NCBI GenBank assembly: GCA_965153455.1
Contig: OZ234497.1
Coordinates: 4,526,001 to 4,590,000, forward strand
Source: Sphagnum compactum
Taxonomy: Eukaryota; Bryophyta; Sphagnopsida; Sphagnales
Reading direction: 5' to 3'
Length of the DNA stretch: 64,000 bases
Shown here: piece by piece, positions 23,615-36,542 of the stretch
Layout of the letters: each line of letters opens with the position of its first letter
How positions within the stretch are numbered: position 1 is the stretch's first letter
Position numbers and translations under genes: made by a program
The notes under the pieces: generated by a model
Told to the model about the DNA's origin: nothing
Databases searched by the model: none
The model's input: the letters and a program-made list of their open reading frames with translations, nothing else

Positions 23615-24319
23615 TATTGCAGGCAATAAACAATGTTCCATCACATTTTGGGAGCGAGTGTCTTTGCACTACAATCATTTGAAGCCTAATGGTTATGTTG
23701 AATGGTCACTGAGAAGTTGTAAAACCAAATGGGGGATCATCAAGCATGATGTTTCTAATTTGTTAGTGTTTATGGAAGTGTTATTTCTTTGAACGAGTCA
23801 GGAAGGTTTGCAAAAGATACTTTTCACAAAATACTAAAGTTATATAAACTTAAGCATCCAAAAAACTTAGGATTATGTTTTATTCATCGATGGCTTTTGT
23901 TGAAAGATGTGCCTAGGTGGACTAATTTGCATGAAAAATTCAAAAAATTACCAACCATGAAACACCCATGTCCTTTTGTTCAAGAAGCAAGACCTAAAGA
24001 ACTTGAAGGTGATGATTTTAGTGTGGAAGTTATTGTTCATGCCATGCCTTCCCAAGGTGGGAGAATTACAAAGCGACCTACAAGCAATCAACATATGAAG
24101 GAAGAACAAAAACTTGTGAAAGTTCATGAGGTTGCGTTAAAAACACAAATTACAGCAATTTCTGAAATGGTAGCAATGATGAGTGCCAAGGTGGAAACCC
24201 TACAAGAGCACACGACTTTGCAACTTTTCATAATGCTTATGGATTTACTAATGTTTGATCCAGAAGCAAAAGAATATTTGCAACTTCGGCACTTAGAGGA
24301 GCTTGCAAAACTCAAATGA
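23615..24319 (+). pseudogene. Harbinger ORF1 (Myb/trihelix-like DNA-binding protein), disrupted
   Basis: Two successive frames together resemble the Harbinger ORF1 or 'NAM-associated/trihelix' transposon protein. The first has TFWERVSLHYNHLKP and LRSCKTKWGIIKHDVSNLL (a Trp-spaced three-helix fold); the second has NESGRFAKDTFHKILKLYKL, LCFIHRWLLLKDVPRW and a Lys-rich linker, with a C-terminal helix-rich tail to the stop at 24319 (HLEELAKLK). A stop and frame change at about 23,790 separate the halves. In active elements this protein partners the transposase in binding the element ends. Confidence 0.65.
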
Positions 24320-25737
24320 TGATTAGCAATGCCTCAAATTTTGACACTGTTGTTTTAGAATTCGACACATGTTTTTGTGGTCATGGTCACCAAAATCAAC
24401 ATAAAGGTAACAACGGACATTACAGCGATTATTGCCATGCCCATAAGCAATTTTATACAAGAGGATCTAACTACTGTTGTGCCTTCACCCAATGTGATCA
24501 AAAAGTTTGACAATGTTGATTGTTTTATTTTTGACAACTACAACAATCAATAGGACTCATTTGAGCCTTGCAATGAACATGATGATGACAATAGTTCAAG
24601 CTTTGACTTCCGCTGAAACTCAACAAGGTTTTTTTTTATAATCATTCACTTTTGCACATGTTTAGTGCAAGGAGACCTAAATATATTTTAATCAAGTAAA
24701 TTTGCAATTTTGTTTTGGATTAAAATATTTTTGTTTTGGACAACTTCTTCTAATGGAATTAAAATGACATTAGATGCAATATGCTAATGAAAATGGTTAG
24801 CGTGTTTTTTTTGTTCTTGTGATAACATTTATGCCTAGGATGCGAGAAAGTGCATGGTTGATTAACTTGACCTAGATCATTGTTGTAGACAATGATAAAT
24901 TCTTGAATTTCAAACATAAGAACACAAGGGAAGCACTTTCGTTTTGCCATTGACAAAACCTGTCATGGGTGACAATAGAAATGGATACAATGGCACCATA
25001 CATTGTGTAATTGAATTTACTAATAAAATGCAATGATGCTTTTAGGTGATGTTTGTATGTTTTCTTTGTTGAATGTTTCTTAAATTTGTTAATTAGACCC
25101 ATTTTTTCAAAACATAGCTACATTGTATGAAAGTATTGGCACCAACATTTCAAAAATGGGTTGTCTTTTGCATCCCCTTACAGATTTTTTGGAAATGTTT
25201 ATATACCCCAGTGAATTTTTTGATTGCAATAATTAGTACAACTAAGGGGTCCAAGAAAACCATACAATTAAACTAATAGGTTGTTTTTCAACTATGGGAA
25301 CTACAAGGCATAGTAGTAATAACAACCTCATAACTACACAATAACAACTTCAATCTGACATGATCGTAGTAGTAGCAACAACCTCAAATTTGACATAGTC
25401 ATAATACCCTAAACCCCAATTTGATATACTCACCAACAACAACTTGAATTTGACAAGTTAATAGCATCAACTTCAATTTGACATAACTAGAAAGGAATTA
25501 CTAAAAACTACAATGCAATTATTTCAATTTCAAGGTCCGTGAGCACAAGATCAAACTACAAAAATGCTAACATGGGTTCAAACATTGGTTCAAACAAAAC
25601 TCCAAGATGTAATTTCAAGCAAATTTGGACCCTTTCATAGCCCGGAGATGCTCAATCAAATCACCTCACAAGCTATGACATGTTCCTACACTTTCAAGCT
25701 CCATTATGCCTTGCATCAAGTCCTCGAATGAGAACCC

Positions 25738-26735
25738 TCATCTTAGGTGAAGAGCATTGTTAGGTTCAAATAAGTTCTCCAAGCATGTGTCATTTTCATC
25801 TTCAATAATCATGTTGTGAATAATCACACGCGTTATCATGATGTCATCAATAATGGCCATGTTCCAATGCTTAGAAGGGTTCCGTACAATTGGAAATCCT
25901 AATTGCAAAACACCAGAGGCTCTCTCTACATCTTTGCATGTAGATTTTTGCATCATTGCAAAGTGAAACCTCTTTTCACTTTGAGGCCATGGATCATCTG
26001 CACAAAACATGACCATCTAAGGTAGATTCCATTTGCCAAGAGATAATATCTAGGATACACAAAACCATTCATAGAAAAATTCAGACCCATAGATTCACCC
26101 CTCAACATGTCTGTAACTAGAGGATACCTATTTAATACATTAATGTCATTGTTGCCCCCAAGTAGACAAAAGAACGCATGCCATATCCACAATGATTGAT
26201 CAACTATGGCTTCAAGAATTATGTTTATGCACCCGTCCTTATCTTGAAATTGATAATGCATGCAATTGACTGATGCAAACATACCCAAAAAACCTCTAAC
26301 ATCATTCATTACTAATTGTTTCATAAGGTTAGTTCGTGTTGGTTGGCTCAAGTATGTAGATTCAAAGCAAGTTCCGACTCCTATAGCAAAGTGCTTTAGA
26401 GCTTCCATGGTTGTGCTCTCACCCAACGTGCAATATTCATCAGTAGCATTTGTAACCAATCTGTAGGTAGGCATTCTTAATGTTGCTGTGCACTTTTGAA
26501 TGCTAGAAATACCCTACACACCCAAAACACCTCGCCTATAAGAAAAATAGACATCTTGAGCTATAAGTGTGTCCATAATTCTTAAAAACAAAGTTCTATT
26601 CATCATGTATCGCATTCTAAATAATCTCCCATCATATACACAAGTTTTCAAAAAAGTAATCAGCATAAATCCTATCATGCCCAAGTTGCTAATCTTTGGG
26701 CAAATTTGGAGATTGTCTAGGTCTAGAGCCACCAT
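25738..26735 (-). pseudogene. PIF/Harbinger transposase (DDE_Tnp_4 type), inactive
   Basis: The N-terminal part (26735-26514) shows YDGRLFRMRYMMNRTLFLRI. After a stop or frameshift near 26,500 the frame continues with ATDEYCTLGESTTMEALKHF, FLGMFASVNCMHYQF, IILEAIVDQSLWIWHAFFCL, GGNNDINVLNRYPL, YYLANGIYLRW, then (frame change near 25,990) KDVERASGVLQLGFPIVRNP and HNMIIEDE. This is the plant ALP1-like/Harbinger transposase. The first catalytic Asp (normally in G-S-I-D-C-M-H) is Asn here (codon AAT in SVNCMH). The second Asp (NNDINV) and the Glu (DVERA) remain. The gene is dead by frameshift and by active-site substitution. Confidence 0.85.
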
Positions 26736-27887
26736 GGATTGGATGTTTTTGTTTTGCTATCGCAATGCTCGCATTTTCTTGAACAAGCCTATTGATGAAT
26801 CAATCTTCAAGTTCATCTTCATACATGTGCTCTATTATTTGAGCTTCTAAAACATCTCTCCATTGTTGAGCCATATGTAATCAAATATGTGGATTTGCAA
26901 GGGTTGTGAATCCATAGGATCCAAAAACTTTTAGTTTCATTCTTACATCAAAATTCTTTTTTTGGTTAAATTTCTGCATCATTGGATAAGGCAAAAATTG
27001 GGAAAAGTTGCAAAAATATCTGGAGATGACAGATTTGAATCCAAAAAAAAACCTTGGCCACAAATAGCATTTTTTTGGGGGTGAATTTTCACACAATGGT
27101 GAAATTTTTATTTGGAAAGAATATGGAATTTTTTTCATTATATTATAAATTCGAAAAAAAGGCCAAAGAATGGGAAAGGCCAATCTTTCGAGACAACAAA
27201 TTTGGAAAGAAAAAACCTAGTCACTATTAGTGTTTCTTTTTCGAGCAAATTTTTGCACAATGTTGACAATAAATAGGAATAGTTGGCAATCTTTCAAGAC
27301 TGTAGATTTGAAAGGGGGAAAAAAAAACTTGGCTAGCACATTCATCAATTCAATTATCAACACAATGAAAGGCGAACGCAATTTCACCTGAACCTTAAAA
27401 AATGTTTGCATGAGAGCTTGTCAAGCTTGTAGTAGTACACATGCAAATTGACATTGAAAAACTAGCAATATGTTGTTGCACCACTCTGAGTTCTGTGCAG
27501 GCTTTGAATTGTTGCACAAATGATGAACAATAATTTTTTTGTGAAAGTGACGAACACTCATCTCCCTATGTGTGCATGCACAAGTTGCAAGCTATTGCAT
27601 AAGATACAACCTACAATGCAAGATACCTCACAGTTCAATCTAAAAAAAACTTTTAAGAAAAAAACTAGTTGTAGACTCCCTAAAAAACAGGTTTAAACTT
27701 GACACATGACAATGCGGGGGTGAGCTGAAGATGTGTTCAATCATATGATGAGGAAGTGTGGGGGCTCTTGCGATGGGGGAGCGCAAAAATACGCCGTCAC
27801 TTTTAGGTAGTGGACCTCTAGAGTCACCGGCAATGCCACTTTTAGAGGTGCAGTTTGATGGCCTGCGATGGAGATGCTCTAACCCCC

Positions 27888-30800
27888 TTAAACATACATT
27901 AATTACCTGCAGATATCCAACCGAGTTGCAGCTTGCCAATGAACGATGCTTTGTCCGTGCAACAAAAAAACAGGGCTGCATTGCCTGGGCTTTCCATGCG
28001 GCTGATGTGATCACAGCACACTCTATGTAATTGTCACCACAGAACCCTAATGGAAAGAGACCCTCATGGACTAATATGATACACTTAAATCTGCCATCGA
28101 AGTGCACCGGACCCGTGTCAGAGATATCCCAATCAGTTTGTGTCTACAGACATCTGAAACATCGTTGGCATGGGGAAAAAATTGCATTGCTTATTGGTCG
28201 AAAGCTTTAAAATTGGTCCCAAGGCCTTTAGATGAGGGTCCAAGACCAAAAAGTGTCAAATTGAGGCTAAACTTACATGGCACCTGTTTTGAAGAGAAAA
28301 TCAATTGGTTCAGAGCAAAAAACCAGTGCTAAAAGGAGAGCTCCTGATTTGGAGAACCAAGAATCAGGCCAGGCACCAAGGTACAGTCCAACTCAAGGAT
28401 TCAATTTGCTTCAAATCAGTCCAAATTGGTTCCTAGGAAATTGGACCCTGGACCCTCATCTACAGTGGGCCTAAGTTAGGCAAGGACAACTAGAAGTATT
28501 CACTTGGGTTTTATCAACATATACCCATGAGCTTTAAGTAATACTGTACCTACTACTGACGTTTGGCACTTCTTTGCCGAATATTTATTTATTTTAGAAA
28601 ACAAGGTTTAACCATTTCAATTTTTAATTTTTCAGAATTTCGACAATTGAGGAATAAGTATGCAAAATACATTTTGTGTTGTGAACTTGTAATGATCACC
28701 CAATGATTTTTAGTTTTCAACAATCTCAAAAAATAATAATTTTTCTTTCTTTTTATTTGTAAATTATGTTATGTTGAGCATCAATCATAGATATAGAATA
28801 CCTAATAACTTAGAATTAGTTTCAAAGACTGAGTACTTTGGACTTAAAGCTCTAAAATTAGGTGAAGAAAAGAATATGATTTCATAATTCCAATTTTTAA
28901 AAAGATCTACTATATGTTATGCATCTCATTTTATTTTGTTTGTGTGCAATTTTCGAATAATTGTGTTTCTAACTTTATGTTAAGGAATGCAAATTGCTAT
29001 GTGTAAAGTAAATGAAGTAATCTGATTCCTGAAGTGAAATTGCATTTAAAACTAAGTGAGATTAATGTAAATATTGTGGCATGGACCTTGTGTATTTCAC
29101 ACCTTTATTGGTCCATGCCTCTAAGCAAGGACTATACGACAACTATGGGAAAACCATTTGCTCAGGCATTTTGCCAAGACTTTGCAAAATTGCAAAGTCT
29201 GCATTGCCATTTGGCTAGTTTGCTAAGTTGACTTACCAATTTGCCAAGTCCGTTTTGCCAAATTGCAAAGTCCACATTGCCCAATTGTGTTTGCCAAGTT
29301 TGCATTCCCAAGTCACCAACTCCACAAAGCCGGAATGAGTTTCAGGCTGCCCACAAAATGTTCTTATTTATGAGCTGCCCAATTCCTGAATTATTCTCTG
29401 GTCTGCCAATATGTCTGCCCCAAAAATTCAGACTGCCCTTGATTTATTTATTTTTTTCACCCTAGGCCCCCGCTCCCCTCTTCCAATTCTACTTCAAAAA
29501 TTTATTTTGATCAGTTTATACTTGGTTCATTTTATTTCCTTATTGTGCAATCTTTGATTTAGTTGCAATTTAATAGGGTTATGTATATACAAAATAATGT
29601 TATCTGAAATGCACTCATAATATAAAATGGAATAAAAATAACACAAATGTCATGGCATGGCCCTTTATTTTACACCACCATTGTCCCTATGGAATGGGTT
29701 TACTACTATTGTAGGCTTTTCCTAAGTGGGTCCTGTAGTTATCTGCCAGATCCACATATCTCTACATATGTTGAACACTACTGCCCCAATGCAGAGATAT
29801 GTTCATGGATGAAAAGTCACATAACCATCTTATAGATGGATGAAAAACATGTAATCCTCCTCTTAGTGGACGAAAAATTCATAACTGGCATCTGTCTGGA
29901 TGAACTACACCCAAAGAAAAAAGAGGTTATTCTTCATTAGTGACTAAAGGAGGACCAATCAGAAGCTTAAGAACATTTGAATGGTAGACTAGGTTCCTAA
30001 GCTCCCTACCTCTTGGGCCCCCCACTAGTGGGGAGCCTTACTCTATACATATCAACATGCTCCCTTGCACTTCATTTGAATGATTGAATTAATTCACACA
30101 TGGAACTTAAAATAGTGGTGCATTTTAAACATATAGGATCCTTCAATTTAAAAATACGTCAAAACTTCTTCAATTCACATGTTCTAGTTTAGGTTAGAAT
30201 CAAACGGACAAAAAAATACTTGAAAGAAAAGACGTCAAACTTCATGACACAAGAGTTGGACTTGGGTCAAATTTGCAATGTCCCACTAATTAATTAGCTG
30301 AGTGCAAAAAGAAGAAAAAGAACATTCTAGAGGCTAATGCACGAATATTTTGGAGAAATCTCCTAGTGTATTTGGAGGGTGCCATGTCCATTCATATTCA
30401 TCCCTTCACGAGAAGAGGCAGGATCTTAGAGGTTTTACTTCAGGAAGCCACATAAGGTCTTCCTACTCCAGATAGTAGGCATAAGATCCCTCCTATTCCT
30501 ACCATGGAGTCATCATAGGTCCTTTATGGGAATGCCCTCCACCTAGGGGTTTTTACCCTTAACAGAAACACCATTTCCTTGTCTATAATAGTGCTCAGGA
30601 AAATTCCATAAAACACACCCAACGATCCTTACCCCCTTCTGGATCCTTTACCCTACACACAAGATCCCGTGGGCTTGTAAATAGTAGCATAAGTTCCCTT
30701 CCTTTTCTTTTGTAGGAGGAATATTCGGGGAGCAGGCATAAGATCCCTTCTCTTTTTTAGCTTTTCCAGCAGGAATATTCAGGGAGAGATATGAAACGCC

Positions 30801-31290
30801 GTCCAAAAATACATGAGGAAATAATTTCTCCTAAAAATAATTCTTATTTAAATTTATGTTTTGGTCATTTTTGGCCTATTCTTTTCTTTTTTTTGGCTTG
30901 GATTCTCTTGCATGTCTTTAGCACCACTCACGATGCCCAAACATTAATAGTAATATACTTAACTTCTGTTAGCTGTCAGTTTGCACTGTTACTATGCATT
31001 AAGAAATAGAGCACGTTGCAACTTCATGGATGAATGCTGTTTTCTCACCAAGTTTTTATCCATCAGGCAGTTCGCATTATATTTTGCATCCGTGAAGCCG
31101 TATCCTTTGTGTTCATAAGATCCAACGTTGATATTATATTCTTTAGTGGCCTTAAATGAAATGATGGGCCGGTCTGTTCATCGCATAGATGAGATGACGA
31201 CGATTATAGCCTCAGGCAACCGGAACCGCCGGTCGATTTTGCTGATGTAGAAAAATCGGTTTAGCCGGTTTATAGGTCAGCAGTCAGCAC
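27888..31290. other. Intergenic repeat-rich region, no gene
   Basis: At 29,150-29,300 many short 'ttgccaag/ttgcaaagt' words are scattered as a degenerate tandem array. A perfect 14-bp palindrome CCCCACTAGTGGGG lies at 30,020-30,033. At 30,400-30,790 the phrase 'gcataagatcccttc...aggaatattc(a/g)ggga(g)' recurs in imperfect copies. No protein family was recognised. Confidence 0.45.
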
Positions 31291-32669
31291 GTTAGGGAAG
31301 TCGAGTCGCCAGAAGAGCGAGGGTTTCTTCCGTAGAGGCGATTCATGACCGTCCGATGTTGAATCTGACGGTCGGGCATTTGACTTTCGCTGTTGCGGTA
31401 AGAGTTTAAGGCCTGTGATGCACGATTTCCTGAGGTAAGGAGCAAATCTGCTGCCGTCAGATCTGATATCCTACGGTTGGGAGAATCTCTCGGCTGCGAG
31501 AGCTCGGCGCGCCTTGTACCCTGCCTCCCCTGTAGCGTTTCTCGGTTCTCCCCAAATTCCAAGCTCCGGCGTCGCAACAGATTCATTTCTCGCGACGCAT
31601 TTGTGCTCTCTTCGCTCCTGAGTCCTCGCTCTCTGGAAGCGCTTGCGAAGTCCTTTGGGGAGAACGCCGGTTTTCTGCTTCGAACGAGCCTGTTTTTGCA
31701 AGGTAATGTGACCAAACGAGTCCCCGAGTGGTGTTTTTTCATAAGCGGAGACCCTGGTTCGGTAGATTTGGAATCTTATCTCCTCTCCGGTTTCTCTGGT
31801 TGTTTGGATTGGGAGGAAGCTTTTGCGGTTTATCGAAGTGCTCTTCCGCGTCGTGTTGTGACGTCTTCTTGTTTTATTTTTTCTGTAAGGTGAGGTCTAT
31901 TGCAGGGTTTCTATCGTTTTGCAGCGGCGGTATGTTTCTGTTTTTCGACTTGTGTCCTAAATGTGTCTAGATCTGCATGTGACGAAGGCGTTTCTTTTGC
32001 AGTTTGCGGTTGTCGTGTGTTTGCTCGCTGACCTTGTTTTGTGGTGACTGCAAGATTGTTGTGAATCTTTTCCTTGTCGTGCAGTGGTTGTGAATGTTTG
32101 CATCTGAAGGGGGACAATAGGAAAGTGTAGAGCACTAGGGTGAGTGTTTGTCACTTTGTATGGACCCCAGTTAAATCTAAACCGGCTGGTGTATAATTGC
32201 TGTGCATAGTACATGTAATCTGTGGTGAAGTCTGGGTTTCTGGTGGAAACTTCCTCTGCTAGACGCTGTTCTCCAGTTCCTGCTGTCTTTCTGCAAGCAG
32301 GAAGTAAATGCTGCTGTTCTGGTGAGGAGTTATGACCATCTTGGAAATCATGGTCATGCTAGATGCTACCCATGATATCTTGACAATGGTGTCATGGTAC
32401 CCATTAATGGACTGCTCATACAAGATGTAGAACTCAAGGTTCTATTTCTTATGTCAGGAGAATATATGAACCACAGTGGGCCTGCTAATGTGGTGGTCCA
32501 GAAATCTACAGTCACTTGTGGTTGGAAATCCATCATTGCCATTCTTCTTTTTTGTTCTCTTTGAGCAGCAATGACACTTTACGACTAGTATTGCAATGTA
32601 GAGTATGGGTGCCATATTGCTGTACTTATTTGGGAATAATATGTTTGTCTAATGATTGATCTTGTGCAG
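31291..32669 (+). promoter_or_regulatory. Proximal promoter/5' leader of SAM synthase with a probable leader intron
   Basis: The acceptor cttgtgcag abuts the ATG at 32670, and the sequence before it is T-rich, as at an intron end. Plausible donors upstream are GTAATG at 31,703 (after ttttgcaag) or GTGAGG at about 31,890. A GC-richer stretch from about 31,300 would then be promoter plus first untranslated exon. An intron in the 5' leader is common in plant SAM synthase genes. A 138-codon open frame at 31,477-31,893 has no known domain and is not called as a gene. The transcription start was not identified. Confidence 0.55.
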
Positions 32670-33845
32670 ATGGAGACCTTCCTATTTACATCTGAATCCG
32701 TGAATGAGGGTCACCCTGACAAGCTCTGTGACCAAATCTCCGATGCGGTGCTTGATGCTTGCCTTGAGCAAGACCCGGACAGTAAGGTTGCTTGTGAGAC
32801 ATGCACCAAGACAAACATGGTGATGGTGTTTGGTGAGATCACCACAAAGGCACAAGTTGATTATGAGAAGATAGTGAGAGACACTTGCAGGGAGATTGGC
32901 TTTGTCTCAGATGATGTTGGCCTGGATGCAGACAAATGTAAGGTGCTCATGAATATTGAGGCCCAGAGCCCTGACATTGCACAGGGCGTCCATGGCCATC
33001 TGACAAAGAAGCCTGAAGAGATTGGTGCAGGTGATCAAGGTCATATGTTCGGGTATGCTACTGATGAGACAGAGGAGCTAATGCCTTTGACTCATGTGTT
33101 GGCAACAAAGCTTGGGGCCAAGCTTACTGAAGTCAGGAAGAATGGTACCTGTGGCTGGCTGAGGCCTGACGGGAAAACCCAGGTTACCATTGAATACAAA
33201 AATGACGGGGGTGCCATGGTTCCTATCAGAGTGCACACAGTGCTGATCTCCACCCAGCATGATGAGACTGTGACTAATGACCAGATTGCTGCAGATCTGA
33301 TGGAACATGTAATTAAACCTGTGATTCCTGCCAAGTACTTGGATGAGAAAACTATCTTCCATCTCAATCCCTCAGGTCGTTTTGTTATTGGTGGTCCCCA
33401 TGGAGATGCTGGTTTGACTGGGAGGAAGATCATCATTGATACTTATGGAGGCTGGGGTGCCCATGGAGGTGGTGCTTTCTCTGGGAAGGATCCAACCAAG
33501 GTGGACCGCTCAGGGGCCTATATTGTGAGGCAAGCTGCAAAGAGCATTGTGGCAGCTGGACTTGCACGCCGCTGCATTGTGCAAGTGTCTTATGCCATTG
33601 GGGTGCCAGAGCCTCTTTCTGTATTTGTGGACACCTACAAAACTGGAAAGATACCTGATGCTGAAATCTTGAAGATCATCAAGGAGAACTTTGACTTCCG
33701 TCCTGGCATGATCTCCATACACTTGGACTTGAAGCGTGGAGGCAACAAGAGGTTCCAGAAGACTGCTGCATATGGCCACTTCGGCCGCTCTGATCCTGAT
33801 TTCACTTGGGAACAAGTGAAACCCCTGAAATGGGAGAAGGCTTAA
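32670..33845 (+). CDS. SAMS: S-adenosylmethionine synthase (methionine adenosyltransferase)
   Basis: Makes S-adenosylmethionine from methionine and ATP in the cytosol, feeding methylation, ethylene and polyamine synthesis. It is a single coding exon of 391 residues, the normal plant length (about 390-396). [20 protein letters not shown] at the N-terminus is the canonical start; an ATG 18 bases upstream in frame lies within the probable leader intron. Signature motifs are intact: [19 protein letters not shown] with the His and Asp that bind ATP and metal (residues 14-32), GAGDQG at 119-124 and [19 protein letters not shown] from 266. There are no frameshifts. The leader contains a probable intron ending exactly at the start codon. 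A stable-looking inverted repeat lies 330 bp after the stop. The gene stands alone among transposon remnants. Confidence 0.98.
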   Translation: METFLFTSESVNEGHPDKLCDQISDAVLDACLEQDPDSKVACETCTKTNMVMVFGEITTKAQVDYEKIVRDTCREIGFVSDDVGLDADKCKVLMNIEAQSPDIAQGVHGHLTKKPEEIGAGDQGHMFGYATDETEELMPLTHVLATKLGAKLTEVRKNGTCGWLRPDGKTQVTIEYKNDGGAMVPIRVHTVLISTQHDETVTNDQIAADLMEHVIKPVIPAKYLDEKTIFHLNPSGRFVIGGPHGDAGLTGRKIIIDTYGGWGAHGGGAFSGKDPTKVDRSGAYIVRQAAKSIVAAGLARRCIVQVSYAIGVPEPLSVFVDTYKTGKIPDAEILKIIKENFDFRPGMISIHLDLKRGGNKRFQKTAAYGHFGRSDPDFTWEQVKPLKWEKA

Positions 33846-34170
33846 CTTCTTGTTTGTAGGTTGTTTCAGAGATTTTGTGATTAGTGGTCCCTGGCAGTAG
33901 GTGTGAAGGATGCGCAGATGTGAGGGTGAGTATGACTGCTGTCACAATTTCCCACTTGCAGATATTTGCTCTCTTTCATTTTTGATGCATCTGTTTCTTG
34001 CAGTAGGCAAGGATGCTGTCAAGTTGAGAGGTTTACTAGTTCCTAGACTTGCTTCCCTGTACTTGTTACTGTTTGAACAGAGGCTCACTGGATCCTTTCT
34101 TAATTCTTTAATGTGTTAATTGCATTCATTCTCTGGTGTCCAAGGCCCAATGGCCCAGGATATCCAGAGA

Positions 34171-34218
34171 CAGTGGCATCTGTCAGCCATAAAGGACCAA
34201 TGGCTGACACATGCCATT
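34171..34218. repeat. Imperfect 20-bp inverted repeat (hairpin) downstream of SAM synthase
   Basis: Arm 1 is cagtggcatctgtcagccat (34171-34190). Arm 2 is atggctgacacatgccattg (34200-34219), the reverse complement with two mismatches. The loop is 9 bases (aaaggacca). If transcribed in the 3' UTR it would fold into a long hairpin; alternatively it is a tiny foldback element. Confidence 0.75.
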
Positions 34219-34219
34219 G

Positions 34220-36295
34220 ACACTCTTTACCATTTTCAGATGTTTTTGACTGTCTAATGGCATTCTGAGTGCATCATCCATCAAGGGTAATACTAATCAG
34301 ACAGACCACTGGCATTGGGCTACCTGGCCAAGTGAATCATCCAAATATTCAAAGTTCAGTTCATGTGCAGTGGGTGACAACACCGCTCCTGTGCCATTGT
34401 AGCAGTGTTTTGTTATTGGAGATTCACATTGGTGTGTGGCAGTATGCAAACACCTAAGCAGGTGCAATTGTCATCATCAAAATATAGACTCTTCTAACTC
34501 CAAGTTATATTCAGGCATGGTTTCCAATTGCATGTAGACTGGCAAAGAGCGTATATGGTAGGCTGTACTGGTTGTGATCAGGAAGAAAGCCTTCTCCTCC
34601 ATTCATATATTATCTTGAAGGTGCTCTTTCGGGCACAAGAAACTAGCTCTGCTGGTTTAAAATCACCTTTGAGCTTGGTTGAGGATGCTCAAGAAAGAGC
34701 CCCTTTGAGTTCTGGTACAATAGCAGGCTGCATGAATGTATGTTTGTGAGTTTTTTGGGGGGAGCAAGCGTTTCCTTGTAGTTGGTTATTTGGAAATTCT
34801 CTTTGGCGGTGTTGGTGTGTGGTGTTGGTATTTTGTGGAATTTTGCACTTGTTAAACTGCATTAAGCTCAATGTCTTGTTGATGACACATTGATTACCCA
34901 TTCAGACATTTTTGGTTGCATGATACAATGAGGTAAATTGATGAAGATAATGATATGAATGCTATTAGAGATTTAATCACAAGGGTTGATGATCGCTTTC
35001 ATCCAATTACTTCTAGTTTCATATTGACAACCAATATGATATACTTCATTTAGTGCTATCCGCATGACCATGATTCCTCTATGTTACTAATATCATATAT
35101 GTTTTATCAATTTCAACCATATTGCCAAGTTCTATTTGTGGATTCCAAGTTTACACAACTTGTTAATATCAATCATATCACCAAATTCATCCATATGACA
35201 AAGTTCTGCAATGTATTCCAATTCTAATGCCATCTGCATGGTCATTTTCAATCATGCCATAACTTCAACCATGCATTCAATTTCACTTGAGCAATGAGTT
35301 TCATTGTGTTTATTTAACTTCATTGATATGACCATATCATTTCTTGTTGTCATCCATTTCACCCATGTGAAAACTTTTTTCCATGTCAAATTTCTCCATT
35401 TCCAATCCACATGGCCTAATGTCATTGACATGGCAAGTTTCATTCACAGAGTTCAATTTCATCCCCGTCCAATTTTCTCCATGTTACAAATCTCATCCAT
35501 TTGGAAAGCTTGATATGTGTTATTAGTTTTTATCAAATTTGATATTTTCATCTAGATGTGCATTTCATCTATATCTTTCAATATTTGATATCATCCAAAT
35601 TTCAAATTACTTGAGATGCCTTGTTTCCTCATCCAATCTTGATACACAATCCCATATGGATTCAACATATGCGGCCTTGGCTAACCTTAACAATTTAAAT
35701 TTAATTTTCCGAGTTCATGTATTTCGTGCATTTACATATTGTTGGGAAAATATAATTTTAACAAACATTCATGGGAACCCAAAACAAATATGGGATATTA
35801 CATGGTGGCAAAATATGAGGTTTCTTGGTTTATTTCACAATTCTAATTTTTTTTTCCAACAGAAGGTGTTAAATTTCAGAATTGTTATGGACATTATACA
35901 TCCACCTCCATTTAGGCACAATAGACATCAAAAGATCATTCAGAAATTGCAAACGTTGCAATTTGGAAACACCCATTATTTAATAAATGGAAACATAATA
36001 AAATTCACTCTAGAAACAAGTTACTCATATGGAATACATGAAAATATCCTCCATTTGATTTCCTTCATCTACAATATTTTGTTAGGAAGAATAAATATGA
36101 AATCCAATTATATTATCCCCTTTTTTGCAACAATATTTCTACATAAATTTTAATTCACTTTCCAAATATATTTGGAATTTTCTAAATGGGGTTGTAGGGT
36201 AAACTATAGGGGGATGAATGCATGGGTTTAGAGAAAATAAGACTCCAAAACAAATATTGAATTTTAGAAATCAAGTATTGTTCTCTCACCATAGT
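34220..36295. other. Downstream flank and AT-rich spacer with degenerate short repeats
   Basis: From about 35,000 to 35,530 a loosely repeated theme 'ttcatccatatgacaaatttc / attgacatggcaagtttcattc' recurs many times with strong divergence, giving a T/C/A-rich tract with periodic 'ccat(a/g)tga'. 35,540-36,150 has a 204-codon open frame without any known motif and with AT-rich composition, so I do not call it. Confidence 0.4.
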
Positions 36296-36299
36296 TTTA

Positions 36300-36520
36300 G
36301 TTCCACTAGTGTGAACCCGGTGCATAATGCACCCGTCGAGCTCCCCCCCGCCCGGTCCTTCCCATTGCCCACTCCGGTTTTTTATCCCGTCGACCCCCCC
36401 CTGTTCCCCTGTTATATATAATTAACTTCTCGCCCCGTGCTGGCCCCCCCCCCGCCCCGTTACCAAGCCCTGTCACCCGCTGCTTCACCGGCCTCTCCCT
36501 CCCCCACCCCCCAAAACCTC
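36300..36520. repeat. C-rich low-complexity tract
   Basis: This is a strongly C-biased island inside AT-rich DNA, with C7-C9 runs (for example 36,344-36,350 and 36,445-36,453) and words such as cccgcccggtcc. The plus strand is C-rich and the minus G-rich, so G-quadruplex-type folding of the minus strand is possible. There is no gene within it. Confidence 0.7.
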
Positions 36521-36542
36521 CGTCACAGACAGACTTACTGAA

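Larger units (their letters stand above)
23259..27887. mobile_element. PIF/Harbinger DNA transposon, nearly full length, inactive
   Basis: About 4.6 kb bounded by degenerate terminal inverted repeats. The left end reads catctccaccgcatgccc from 23270; the right end on the minus strand reads ccccctt-like G/T terminus, then gagcatctccatcgcaggcc (27,861-27,880). Seventeen of 20 central positions match, and further similarity continues inward. A TTA follows the right end (27888-27890), fitting the usual TTA target duplication. The left-end terminal bases are eroded. Inside are the two genes expected of this superfamily, arranged convergently: a Myb/trihelix-like ORF1 (plus) and a DDE transposase ORF2 (minus). 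Both are broken. Confidence 0.72.

Noticed and set aside
27640-28107. 155-codon minus-strand open frame
   Set aside because: It lies over the right terminal repeat of the Harbinger element and matches no protein family.
31477-31893. 138-codon plus-strand open frame before SAM synthase
   Set aside because: No domain, and it overlaps the probable leader exon and the candidate donor sites. At most it would be an upstream open frame.
35539-36153. 204-codon plus-strand frame
   Set aside because: AT-rich composition, no motif and no splice or promoter context. It could be an unrecognisable transposon relic but cannot be supported as a gene.
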